DNA from: Boseongicola sp. SB0675_bin_26
GTDB lineage: Bacteria > Pseudomonadota > Alphaproteobacteria > Rhodobacterales > Rhodobacteraceae
Assembly: GCA_009843725.1 (NCBI GenBank)
Contig: VYCX01000016.1
Coordinates: 1-6,819 of the forward strand
Direction: 5' to 3'
DNA length: 6,819 nt
Shown here one piece after another: positions 1-6,668 of the stretch; the first letter of the stretch is position 1, and each line of letters opens with the position of its first letter. The notes beneath the pieces are model-generated. The model searched no databases. It was not told where the DNA came from and was given only the letters and a program-made list of their open reading frames with translations. Both the position numbers and the translations under genes were made by a program.

Positions 1-120
1 CGCCTTTTCAGGGGCCTGCGCGATGCCGTCGGGAGATTTTCAGCTGAAAGGTCCGATTAGCCGTCTGGTCGCGTCGTGGCCGCGCCCCGGCAGCCTGGCC
101 CGCGGGCAAAAGTCACGGGT
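1..120. other. Left-edge stretch with no supported gene
   Basis: This lies downstream of the grpE stop and runs to the window edge. The plus frame starting at base 1 is open for 19 codons and ends at TAG (58-60). It could be the 3' end of a gene converging on grpE, but it is too short to recognise. A perfect 12-bp palindrome (TTTCAGCTGAAA, 38-49) and a GC-only palindrome (GCCCGCGGGC, 98-107) are present. Neither has a loop or a following T-run, so I do not call a terminator. Confidence 0.3.
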
Positions 121-720
121 TCACGACGCCGGCGTCGAGCTCACGCCAACCTTGGCGGGTCGCAGCAGGCGGTCGTGCAAGATGAAGCCGTCGGCCTCGA
201 CCTGAATGACCTCGCCAGCCACGGTGCCGGGCAGCGGGGCCTCGAACATCGCCTCGTGAAGCTGCGGGTCGAACCGGTCCCCGACTTCGGGCGATATCAC
301 GCTGACGCCGTGCTTGCCGAGCACGTTGAGGAGTTCGCGCATCGTCAGCTCGACGCCTTCGATCAACGCCTTGTTTGCCTCCCGGGCATCGTCAGGCACC
401 GCCGCCACGGCACGCTTCATGTTGTCGAAGACCGGAAGCATGTCCCGTGCCAGCCTGGATCCGCCATACCGCTCTGCCTCGCGCCGGTCCCGCTCCGATC
501 TCTTCCGCGCGTTTTCGGCCTCCGCGAGCGCGCGCATGAACTTGTCCTTCAGCGCATCCCGCTCCGTCTCCAGCGCGGCCATTCTCTCGTCGTCGGACGG
601 GTCTTCAAGCGCATCGGGCGAAGTGATGTCGATCAGTTCCTCGTCGGAACCGGAAATCCTTTCCGCCGTCTGGAGGATCTCTTCCTCGGCCCCCGACCTT
701 TTCGTCTTTGCGTCGTTCAT
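121..720 (-). CDS. grpE: GrpE, nucleotide exchange factor of the DnaK chaperone
   Basis: GrpE is a cytoplasmic cochaperone that releases ADP from DnaK during protein refolding and acts as a homodimer. The protein is 199 residues, a normal length. It has an acidic, probably disordered N-terminus (about 1-45), then a long charged helix of coiled-coil type (about 45-90). The GrpE core follows, with the family signature region near residues 150-193 (FDPQLHEAMFEAPLPGTVAGEV through GFILHDRLLRPAKVGV). I chose the ATG at 720 because GAGGG lies 5 bases upstream; a TTG 12 bases further out is in frame but overlaps the hrcA stop. Only 8 bases separate it from hrcA, so the two are surely cotranscribed. 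dnaK and dnaJ are not in the window. Identification is by family motifs and by the hrcA neighbour. Confidence 0.96.
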   Translation of the reverse strand: MNDAKTKRSGAEEEILQTAERISGSDEELIDITSPDALEDPSDDERMAALETERDALKDKFMRALAEAENARKRSERDRREAERYGGSRLARDMLPVFDNMKRAVAAVPDDAREANKALIEGVELTMRELLNVLGKHGVSVISPEVGDRFDPQLHEAMFEAPLPGTVAGEVIQVEADGFILHDRLLRPAKVGVSSTPAS

Positions 721-728
721 TGCTGCCC

Positions 729-1787
729 TCAATCCGTAAACAGCCGGCCCACCAGCTGCGCCGTGTAATCCACTATTGGGACGATCCGTCCATAGTTGAG
801 ACGGGTCGGTCCGATCACTCCAACGGCTCCGATGATCCGTCGATCGGAGTTCATATAGGGAGAGACGACCAAAGAGGAACCGGAAAGTGAAAAAAGCTTG
901 TTTTCCGATCCGATGAAAATGCGCACGCCCTCCCCCGCGTCCGTCAGCTCGAGAAACTCCGCAATGTCGCGCTTGCGTTCCAGGTCGTCGAACAGGCGCC
1001 GGATCCGCTCCAGGTCCTCCTCCTCCGCACTTCCGGCCAGCAAGTTGGAACGGCCCCGCACGATCAGGCGTTCATAGTCGGTTCCCTCATTCTCCCAGAT
1101 CACCGTTCCGCTTTCGACCAGGTCCCTTGCCAGTTCATTGAGCTTCTGTCGATGCTGCTGGATCTCCCTTTGGAAGACTTCGCCGAGTTCCGAAAGCGTA
1201 TGGCCGGCCAATGCGGCGTTCAGGAAGTTCGCGGCCTCTCGAAAACTGCTTGCAGTCTGTCCCGGCGGCGGCGAGAACAGCCTGTTCTCGACATGTCCGT
1301 CCTCGAAGACCAGCACCACCATGGCGCGATCGGCCGCCAGGCTGATGAACTCTATGTGCCGCACCGCTGCATCGTGCTTCGGCGCCAACACGAGAGATGC
1401 GCCCTGGGTCACGCCCGACAGGGCCGAACCAACCCGGTCAAGCAAGGTCACGACGCTTTCGTCGGTCGACTGCAGTTCGGACTCTATGGCCTCCCGATCC
1501 TGGCTTGACGGATCCCGCACTTCCATCATTCCGTCGACGAAGAGTCGCAGTCCGGACTCGGTCGGGAATCGCCCTGCAGAGGAATGCGGCGAATCCAGAA
1601 GCCCAAGATATTCCAGATCCTGCATGACGTTTCTGACCGTCGCAGCGCTGACCTTCTCGTTCAGTTCCCGCGTGAGCCTGCGCGAGCCCACCGGATCGCC
1701 GGTTTCCAGATATCCCTCCACGACCCGTCGAAACACTTCGCGCGAGCGCTCGTTCATCTCATTCAGAAGCTGTCCTGCGTCGGTCAT
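729..1787 (-). CDS. hrcA: HrcA, heat-inducible transcription repressor
   Basis: HrcA binds CIRCE inverted repeats and represses groESL-type heat-shock genes; its folding depends on GroEL. The 352-residue length is typical. The N-terminal winged helix-turn-helix covers about residues 12-75, with [18 protein letters not shown] (47-64) and the wing [11 protein letters not shown] (69-79). The C-terminal family motif is [12 protein letters not shown] (323-334), followed by IVDYTAQLV. The ATG at 1787 has no strong Shine-Dalgarno sequence. A second Met at residue 11 is possible, but residues before it ([14 protein letters not shown]) resemble alphaproteobacterial HrcA proteins, so I keep the longer form. 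It is the first gene of an hrcA-grpE unit. No CIRCE repeat (TTAGCACTC-N9-GAGTGCTAA) is visible upstream, so autoregulation through CIRCE is not supported here. Confidence 0.96.
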   Translation of the reverse strand: MTDAGQLLNEMNERSREVFRRVVEGYLETGDPVGSRRLTRELNEKVSAATVRNVMQDLEYLGLLDSPHSSAGRFPTESGLRLFVDGMMEVRDPSSQDREAIESELQSTDESVVTLLDRVGSALSGVTQGASLVLAPKHDAAVRHIEFISLAADRAMVVLVFEDGHVENRLFSPPPGQTASSFREAANFLNAALAGHTLSELGEVFQREIQQHRQKLNELARDLVESGTVIWENEGTDYERLIVRGRSNLLAGSAEEEDLERIRRLFDDLERKRDIAEFLELTDAGEGVRIFIGSENKLFSLSGSSLVVSPYMNSDRRIIGAVGVIGPTRLNYGRIVPIVDYTAQLVGRLFTD

Positions 1788-1815
1788 GGGTCGGTCGGGA
1801 TGTCAGGGCGCTGCA

Positions 1816-1843
1816 ATTAAATTGAAGCGGCACACAAGGTCAA
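1816..1843 (-). promoter_or_regulatory. Sigma70-type promoter for hrcA-grpE
   Basis: On the minus strand, TTGACC (-35, 1843-1838; 5 of 6 to TTGACA) is followed after 16 bases by TTTAAT (-10, 1821-1816; 5 of 6 to TATAAT). A start site near 1808-1810 would give a leader of about 20 bases before the hrcA ATG. The -10 box lies within the inverted repeat CAATT-A-AATTG (1814-1824), which could be coincidental or an operator. It does not resemble the alphaproteobacterial RpoH consensus. Confidence 0.6.
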
Positions 1844-1849
1844 TCGGGG

Positions 1850-1878
1850 TTGATGCAGTCCGGTCCCGCAACTATCAA
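1850..1878 (+). promoter_or_regulatory. Candidate sigma70-type promoter for rph-rdgB-hemW
   Basis: TTGATG (1850-1855; 4 of 6) and TATCAA (1873-1878; 4 of 6) are separated by 17 bases and point towards rph. A start site near 1885 would leave a leader of about 20 bases. It sits back to back with the hrcA promoter in the same 118-bp intergenic region. The match is weaker than that of the opposite promoter. Confidence 0.4.
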
Positions 1879-1905
1879 GCGTCCCGTCCAAACCGGAGAA
1901 TTCCC

Positions 1906-2616
1906 ATGCGGCCCTCGGGACGAAAGAACGACGAGATGCGCAGCGTGTCCATCGAAGCGGGCGTCACGCGTCATGCGGAAGGATCATGCCTGATCAAGTG
2001 CGGCGACACGCAGGTTCTGTGCACCGCGTCGATCGATGGCCGGATACCGTTCTGGATGAAGAACTCCGGGCTTGGCTGGGTGACCGCGGAATACGGCATG
2101 CTGCCTCGCGCAACGCATTCGCGCGGCCGTCGCGAGGCCAAGACGGGTCAGTCCGGACGCACGCAGGAAATTCAGCGCCTCATTGGCCGGGCCCTTCGCG
2201 CCTGCGTGGACCGTTCCGCGCTCGGCGAACGCCAGATCGTCGTCGACTGCGATGTCCTGCAGGCCGATGGCGGCACGCGCTGTGCATCCATTACCGGCGG
2301 CTGGGTTGCATTGCGTCTTGCGGCCAACGAGCTTTTGAAGTCCGGTCAGGTCACAGCCGATCCGGTCAAGGATCACGTTGCAGCCGTGTCCTGCGGCGTC
2401 TACGGCGGCCAGCCGATCCTGGACCTGGACTATCCTGAAGACAGCGAGGCAAGCGTTGACGGCAACTTCGTCATGACAGGTGCAGGCCGTCTTGTCGAAG
2501 TCCAGACGTCGGCGGAAGGGGAGACGTTCTCGCGTGACGAAATGTCCGCGTTGCTCGACCTTGCCGGTCTTGGCGCCCAAGCCCTTGTCGCCGCACAAAA
2601 GGACGCCACCGCCTGA
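1906..2616 (+). CDS. rph: RNase PH, 3' phosphorolytic tRNA exoribonuclease
   Basis: RNase PH trims the 3' ends of tRNA precursors and structured RNAs, using inorganic phosphate and releasing nucleoside diphosphates. It forms a ring-shaped hexamer in the cytoplasm. The 236-residue product has the full family layout: the opening [20 protein letters not shown] (57-70), the phosphate-binding [12 protein letters not shown] (84-95), [10 protein letters not shown] (116-125), and the acidic metal-site stretch DLDYPED (173-179). [11 protein letters not shown] (190-200) follows. The frame is open far upstream, but the ATG at 1906 is clearly the start: MRPSGR is the conserved N-terminus and GGAGA (1895-1899) lies 6 bases before it. 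The stop shares one base with the rdgB start (TGATG), so translation of the two is probably coupled. Confidence 0.97.
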   Translation: MRPSGRKNDEMRSVSIEAGVTRHAEGSCLIKCGDTQVLCTASIDGRIPFWMKNSGLGWVTAEYGMLPRATHSRGRREAKTGQSGRTQEIQRLIGRALRACVDRSALGERQIVVDCDVLQADGGTRCASITGGWVALRLAANELLKSGQVTADPVKDHVAAVSCGVYGGQPILDLDYPEDSEASVDGNFVMTGAGRLVEVQTSAEGETFSRDEMSALLDLAGLGAQALVAAQKDATA

Positions 2617-3227
2617 TGCGCCGCCTTGCCGGCGACCGCCTTCTGGTCGCGACACACAATTCGGGAAAGCTCGAAGAGATCGCCGACTTGCTCAGTGGCC
2701 ACGCCATCCAAGTCATCGGGGCGGCCGGCCTGGGTCTCCATGAACCGGAAGAAACCGGCACTGACTTCATCGCGAACGCCCGGATCAAGGCACATGCCGC
2801 GTCCCGCGCCACCGGGCTGCCCGCGCTTGCCGACGATTCCGGGCTCGAGATCAATGCCCTTGACGGCGCGCCAGGCGTACATACGGCAGATTGGGCCGAG
2901 ACGCCCGGCGGACGCGACTTCGTGCTCGCAATGACCCGCGCCTACAACGCGCTTGTCGATTCCGGCGCGGCACAGCCCTGGATCGCCCGGTTTTGCTGCA
3001 CCTTCGTGCTTGCCTGGCCTGACGGGCACAGCGAGACATTCGAAGGGCACATGAACGGCCGGATCACGTGGCCCATGCGTGGCGACAAAGGCCATGGATA
3101 TGACCCGATTTTCCAGCCCGATGGCCATGACATCACGTTCGGTCAGATGAGCCGCATGGAAAAGAACCGCATCAGCCACCGCGCCGATGCATTCCGGAAG
3201 CTGAAGGCGGTATTTCTGCATGGATAG
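2616..3227 (+). CDS. rdgB: RdgB/HAM1 non-canonical purine NTP pyrophosphatase
   Basis: This enzyme hydrolyses dITP, ITP and XTP to the monophosphate and pyrophosphate, keeping deaminated purines out of DNA and RNA. It acts as a cytoplasmic, Mg-dependent homodimer. The 203 residues contain the phosphate-binding THNSGK (13-18), the catalytic LADDSGLEINAL (71-82), GAPGVHTADWAE (84-95), FEGHMNGRI (142-150), GHGYDPIF (159-166) and KNRISHRADA (183-192), all in the usual order and spacing. The ATG overlaps the rph stop by one base. AAAAGGA lies 12 bases upstream, a loose ribosome site consistent with coupling. Its own end overlaps hemW by 8 bases. Pairing with rph and hemW is common in alphaproteobacteria. 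Confidence 0.97.
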   Translation: MRRLAGDRLLVATHNSGKLEEIADLLSGHAIQVIGAAGLGLHEPEETGTDFIANARIKAHAASRATGLPALADDSGLEINALDGAPGVHTADWAETPGGRDFVLAMTRAYNALVDSGAAQPWIARFCCTFVLAWPDGHSETFEGHMNGRITWPMRGDKGHGYDPIFQPDGHDITFGQMSRMEKNRISHRADAFRKLKAVFLHG

Positions 3228-4404
3228 GGGCTTTGGGCTCTATGTTCATTGGCCGTTCTGTCAGGCAAAGTGTCCCTATTGCGATTTCAACAGCCATGTC
3301 GCCGCATCCGTCGACCACCCACGCTGGCAGAAAGCGTTCCTGAAGGAAGTCACGAGAATCCGGGAAGAGGCCGGTCCTCGCAGGCTGGGTTCGATTTTCT
3401 TCGGCGGCGGCACGCCGAGTCTCATGGCGGCTGAGACCGTCGCCAGCATCGTCGAGGCGGCAATGGATGCATGGACCCCCGCCGACGACATCGAGATCAC
3501 GCTTGAGGCCAACCCGACCTCGGTCGAAGCCGGCCGTTTTCGCGCCTACGCCAAGGCTGGCGTCAATCGCCTCTCGCTTGGCATCCAGTCGCTTCGGAAT
3601 CCGGACCTGAGGGCGCTTGGCCGTCTTCACACGAGCGCCGAGGCCATCGCTGCCTACGAAATCGCGCGATCCGTGTTTCCACGCGTGTCTTTCGACCTGA
3701 TCTACGCCCGCCAGAACCAGACGGCCGCGGAATGGGAGGCGGAGCTTGCAGAAGCACTCGAACTCGCCGCCGATCACGTGTCACTCTACCAGCTTGCGAT
3801 CGAGCCAGGCACGGCGTTCGGCGACCGTCACGCTGCCGGCCGTCTGCCGGGACTTCCGGACGAGGGCCGCTCCCTGGACATGTTCAACATCACGCAGGAC
3901 ATGACAGAGGCGGCAGGATTTCCTGCCTATGAAATCTCGAACCACGCGCGGCCAGGACAAGAAGGCCGGCACAATCTTGTGTATTGGCGCTCGGGCAGTT
4001 GGGCTGGCATCGGACCAGGCGCGCATGGTCGCCTGACAATTGACGGCCTTCGCATCGCAACGGAATGCCATTCCGGCCCGGATCGCTGGCTCGACGCCGT
4101 GGAAACGACTGGCAGCGGCTACTGCCGGCGCGATGCCGTTTCCGCAGCGGACACACGCATCGAGGCCGTCATGGCAGGTCTGCGCCTGGCGGAAGGCGTC
4201 ACGACAGGCATGCTTGAAGAATGCAATAATATCAATTGGTTGGTGGAGTCCGGGCATTTGGAGCAAACGCCGGACTTCGTTCGAACAACCCGCAAGGGCC
4301 GTCCCCTTCTTGACGCGATTCTAAGGGAAATCCTCGTTCAGCCCGTCCCCGTGGTCACCAGCAGCCGCCGGCAGAGTTCGTCGAACTGCTCGAGGCTCCC
4401 GTAG
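3220..4404 (+). CDS. hemW: HemW, radical SAM heme chaperone, with an aberrant C-terminal tail
   Basis: HemW is a radical SAM protein related to coproporphyrinogen dehydrogenase HemN. It binds heme and is thought to deliver it to membrane respiratory enzymes rather than to make heme. Visible motifs are the [4Fe-4S] cluster ligands C14, C18 and C21 (FCQAKCPYC), the SAM-binding GGGTPS (62-67), EANPT (96-100), LSLGIQS (118-124), and the HemW-type HNLVYWRSGSWAGIGPGAHG (251-270). The conserved fold should end near residue 372 (RPLLDAILREIL). Instead the frame runs on for 22 residues made from the antisense strand of parB, to a TAG at 4402. The natural stop was probably lost at a recombination or assembly junction near 4335-4340. 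The final conserved section (codons 331-372) is AT-richer than the rest, with 17 of 42 codons ending in A or T. The ATG at 3220 overlaps the rdgB stop by 8 bases. Confidence 0.93.
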   Translation: MDRGFGLYVHWPFCQAKCPYCDFNSHVAASVDHPRWQKAFLKEVTRIREEAGPRRLGSIFFGGGTPSLMAAETVASIVEAAMDAWTPADDIEITLEANPTSVEAGRFRAYAKAGVNRLSLGIQSLRNPDLRALGRLHTSAEAIAAYEIARSVFPRVSFDLIYARQNQTAAEWEAELAEALELAADHVSLYQLAIEPGTAFGDRHAAGRLPGLPDEGRSLDMFNITQDMTEAAGFPAYEISNHARPGQEGRHNLVYWRSGSWAGIGPGAHGRLTIDGLRIATECHSGPDRWLDAVETTGSGYCRRDAVSAADTRIEAVMAGLRLAEGVTTGMLEECNNINWLVESGHLEQTPDFVRTTRKGRPLLDAILREILVQPVPVVTSSRRQSSSNCSRLP

Positions 4405-5172
4405 CGGAGCGTCACCGAGCCCGTCTCGCCGTCGGCGGCATGGTCGATGCTCACCTTCATGCCGAGCGCGGCCGCCAGGTCCCGCTCCGCGGCGCGCGTG
4501 TCCGCGTCCTTCTCCCGCCGCCGCCCGCCGCGGGGCCGCGGCCGGCCGCCGTCCCGGCCGGCCTGGGCCAGCGCCTCGGCCTGGCGCACCGACAGCCCCT
4601 TGGCGACGATCCGCCGCGCCAGCCCCTCCGGGTCCGCCGCCGTCACCAGCGCGCGCGCATGCCCCGCCGACAGGTCCCCGGAGAGCACCAGCTCCTGCAC
4701 GGCCTGCGGCAGCGCGAGCAGGCGGAGCAGGTTCGCGACGTGGCTGCGGCTCTTCCCCAGGGCCCGGGCGAGCGCCTCCTGGGTGTGGCCGAAGCGCTCC
4801 ATCAGCTGCCGGTACCCCGCCGCCTCCTCCAGCGCGTTCAGGTCGGCGCGCTGGATGTTCTCGACGATGGCGATCTCCAGCACCTCGGCGTCGTCGAGAT
4901 CGCGCACGATCGCGGGAACCTCGTGCAGCTGCGCGCGCTGCGCGGCCCGCCACCGGCGCTCGCCGGCGACGATCTCGTAGCGGTCCGGGTCGCGGGGGTC
5001 CTTCCGGAGGACCAGGGGCTGGATGATCCCCTTCTCGCGGATCGAGGCGGCGAGCTCGTCGAGCGCGGCTTCCGCGAACGCCCGCCGCGGCTGACCGGGG
5101 TTCGGGGAGATCCGGTCGATGCCCACCGTCGTCTCGCCGGCCCGCAACGCGCCCGGTCCGGACCCCGGCTTC
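4338..5172. other. High-GC block with sharp edges, probably imported parB DNA
   Basis: Sampled 60-base lines give about 90% GC (4501-4560), 82% (4621-4680) and 78% (5041-5100). For comparison, parA has 62% (5461-5520) and the hemW end 45% (4201-4260). The right edge lies around 5160-5180, within codons 25-30 of parB. The left edge lies at about 4335-4340, where both parB and the conserved part of hemW end. The parB reading frame and gene order are kept across the block, which favours in-place homologous replacement over insertion of an element. No repeats, integrase or attachment-like sequence flank it. An assembly chimera or deliberate recoding of the gene cannot be excluded. Edges are approximate. 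Confidence 0.75.
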
Positions 5173-5252
5173 GCCTCAAGGTCGGCCATGAGAGCCGAAA
5201 TCCCGCGCCTGGGCGCCAATCCGCGCCGTAGTTCAGCCTTCCCCTTTGCCAT
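4338..5252 (-). CDS. parB: ParB, CTP-dependent chromosome partitioning protein (mosaic gene)
   Basis: ParB loads at parS, spreads along DNA as a CTP-dependent clamp, and is moved by ParA to segregate the replication origin. The 304 residues contain an N-terminal ParA-contact peptide (RRGISALMADL, about 15-25) and the CTP-binding domain with GERRWRAA (97-104) and ENIQRADLN (131-139). A helix-turn-helix follows (TQEALARALGKSRSHVANLLRLL, about 157-179), then GHARAL (198-203), a basic linker (about 231-250) and a C-terminal dimerisation region. I prefer the ATG at 5252, with AGAGG 7 bases upstream. A GTG at 5267, overlapping the parA stop by 4 bases, would add five residues. Codons 1-26 resemble the neighbours (8 of 26 end in A or T). 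Codons 27-304 are nearly all GC-ending (about 8 of 278 end in A or T), which suggests import from a higher-GC relative. The 3' end overlaps the convergent hemW tail. Confidence 0.96.
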   Translation of the reverse strand: MAKGKAELRRGLAPRRGISALMADLEAKPGSGPGALRAGETTVGIDRISPNPGQPRRAFAEAALDELAASIREKGIIQPLVLRKDPRDPDRYEIVAGERRWRAAQRAQLHEVPAIVRDLDDAEVLEIAIVENIQRADLNALEEAAGYRQLMERFGHTQEALARALGKSRSHVANLLRLLALPQAVQELVLSGDLSAGHARALVTAADPEGLARRIVAKGLSVRQAEALAQAGRDGGRPRPRGGRRREKDADTRAAERDLAAALGMKVSIDHAADGETGSVTLRYGSLEQFDELCRRLLVTTGTG

Positions 5253-5263
5253 GGTTTTGCCTC

Positions 5264-6067
5264 TCACGATGTGATCTGCGCTTGCTTCCCTAGCATCTCC
5301 CTTGCCAAGGCACGATAGGCCAAGGCGCCCTTGGATTCCGGTTCATAGCCGATTACGGGCATTGCGTAGCCGGGCGCCTCGGAGATGCGCACGTTTCGCG
5401 GCACAATCGTCTCATAGACGAGGCCGCCCAGGGTTTCTCGGGCATCGCCCGCCACTTGTTGGCTCAGCTTGTTCCGGCCGTCATACATGGTCAGGACGAT
5501 TCCCTCGATGCGCAGGTCCGGGTTGGCCGTGTCGCGCACCTGCCTAAGGGTCAGCATCAGCTGCGACAGCCCCTCAAGCGCCAGGAACTCTGTCTGCAGC
5601 GGAACCAGGACGGAATCAGCGGCCACCATCGCGTTCACGGTCAGGAGATTCAGCGCCGGAGGGCAGTCGATCAGCATGAAACGAAGGCCCAGCGCGTCCG
5701 TGTCCGGATGCCTCAACGCGTCGCGCAACAGGAAGCTCCGTCGCTCCATCGATACCATTTCGACATCTGCGGAGCTCAGGTCTGTCGTGCCTGGAGCCAC
5801 ATAGAGCCCCTCGACTCCGCTATCCTGCACCACGCGCTGCAGCTCCACTCCCTCAAGGACCAGGTCGTACGTCGTGTGTTCCCGGAGCTCGTGCCCTATT
5901 CCCAGCCCGGTGGACGCGTTGCTTTGAGGATCAAGGTCAACCAGAAGTGTCTTGTATCCCGATTCCGCGAGCGCGGCCCCAAGGTTGATCGCCGTCGTCG
6001 TCTTTCCGACGCCGCCTTTCTGGTTGGCGATCGCGATGATTCGCGGCCGGGGGCTCCGCTCAGGCAC
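5264..6067 (-). CDS. parA: ParA, chromosome partitioning ATPase
   Basis: ParA is a deviant Walker A ATPase. ATP-bound dimers coat the nucleoid, and ParB-parS complexes follow the retreating ParA gradient. The 267 residues show the deviant P-loop KGGVGKTT (17-24, with the signature Lys17), VDLDPQSNAS (43-52), the Walker B LIDCPP (132-137), and LTMYDGRNKLSQQV (192-205) followed by VPRNVRISEAPGYAMPV (223-239), typical of chromosomal ParA/Soj. The protein lacks the long N-terminal DNA-binding domain of plasmid type Ia ParA. The start is GTG at 6067, with GGAGGAAT 8 bases upstream. It overlaps rsmG by 8 bases, so it is probably translated from the mnmG-rsmG transcript. Codon use matches the rest of the window, unlike that of parB. 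Confidence 0.97.
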   Translation of the reverse strand: MPERSPRPRIIAIANQKGGVGKTTTAINLGAALAESGYKTLLVDLDPQSNASTGLGIGHELREHTTYDLVLEGVELQRVVQDSGVEGLYVAPGTTDLSSADVEMVSMERRSFLLRDALRHPDTDALGLRFMLIDCPPALNLLTVNAMVAADSVLVPLQTEFLALEGLSQLMLTLRQVRDTANPDLRIEGIVLTMYDGRNKLSQQVAGDARETLGGLVYETIVPRNVRISEAPGYAMPVIGYEPESKGALAYRALAREMLGKQAQITS

Positions 6068-6668
6068 GCCTTATTCCTCCAATGCTCAGGATCACGGCCT
6101 CTTCGTCCGTCTCGCTTGGATATGTTTCGCAATCAAAGCGCCAGTGTTCAAGCGCCTGCGTGATCTCGTCCCGCACTTTCCTCCCTTTCGGCAGGATTGC
6201 GCGGCCATCGGGTTTCAGGTGCCGGTGCACGTGGCAAAGAAGCGTGCCGAGAGGCGCAAGGGCGCGCGCCGATACCACGTCACCGCATTGTGGTTCCGCA
6301 TTCTCAAGCCGCTCGGACATGACCTTGAAACCGGTGGTTTGCCGCGAAAGAGCGCCCAGAAAGGCGGCCTTTCTCTGATCGGCCTCGATCAGGACGGTCT
6401 CGGTCGTGTCCTTTGCCATGATGGCAACGACCGCTCCGGGAAAGCCTCCGCCGCTCCCAAGGTCGACCCAGCGACGCGCCGGAGGCGCCAGCCGAAGCAG
6501 TTGCGCCGAATCAAGAAAATGCCGCGTCCACAACGCCTCCATCGTTCCTGCCGACACGAGGTTTATGCTCCGATTCCAGCTCCTCAGGAGCGCCGCGTGA
6601 ATCTCGAGCATCGCCAGTGTTTCACGTGAAACATTCGTCCGGGCGCAAAACTCGGCCTTTCCGGTCAT
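6060..6668 (-). CDS. rsmG: RsmG (GidB), 16S rRNA m7G527 methyltransferase
   Basis: RsmG transfers a methyl group from SAM to N7 of G527 in 16S rRNA; loss gives low-level streptomycin resistance in several bacteria. The 202-residue product has the expected order: [27 protein letters not shown] (13-39), RHFLDSAQL (49-57), the SAM-binding [11 protein letters not shown] (68-78), the acidic LIEAD (93-97), VSARALAPL (132-140) and PKG (160-162). Codons 12-17 (NVSRET) are written by a perfect parS site, so this peptide is partly fixed by the DNA signal. The ATG overlaps the mnmG stop by 4 bases (ATGA), and the end overlaps parA by 8 bases. This indicates a tightly packed mnmG-rsmG-parA-parB operon. 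Confidence 0.97.
   Translation of the reverse strand: MTGKAEFCARTNVSRETLAMLEIHAALLRSWNRSINLVSAGTMEALWTRHFLDSAQLLRLAPPARRWVDLGSGGGFPGAVVAIMAKDTTETVLIEADQRKAAFLGALSRQTTGFKVMSERLENAEPQCGDVVSARALAPLGTLLCHVHRHLKPDGRAILPKGRKVRDEITQALEHWRFDCETYPSETDEEAVILSIGGIRRA
6618..6633. promoter_or_regulatory. parS centromere site
   Basis: TGTTTCACGTGAAACA is a perfect 16-bp palindrome and matches the widely conserved parS consensus (TGTTNCACGTGAAACA) at every position. It is the loading site for ParB, encoded about 1.4 kb away on the same strand unit. It lies inside codons 12-17 of rsmG, a position seen in other alphaproteobacteria. No second copy is visible in the window; other CACGTG cores, such as those at about 3065 and 3776, lack the flanking arms. 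Confidence 0.95.

Noticed and set aside
38..49. TTTCAGCTGAAA palindrome as an operator or bidirectional terminator
   Set aside because: A perfect 12-bp palindrome, but without a loop, a second copy or a nearby promoter to give it meaning.
98..107. GCCCGCGGGC palindrome as a terminator for grpE
   Set aside because: It has no loop and no T-run after it in either direction, and such GC palindromes are common at this base composition.
1138..1905. A long upstream extension of the rph reading frame, antisense to hrcA
   Set aside because: It is a shadow of hrcA. The conserved RNase PH N-terminus MRPSGR and a good ribosome site place the real start at 1906.
3060..3075. CACGTG core in rdgB (and another near 3776 in hemW) as extra parS sites
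   Set aside because: Only the central six bases match; the TGTTT and AAACA arms are missing.
4338..5172. The GC-rich block as an inserted mobile element or genomic island
   Set aside because: It contains only parB sequence in the right place and frame, with no integrase, transposase, terminal repeats or target duplication.
4440..5231. Long open frames on the plus strand, and a second minus frame, across parB
   Set aside because: Very high GC removes stop codons in all frames. The translations are low-complexity Arg/Ala/Pro/Gly, while the ParB frame carries every family motif.
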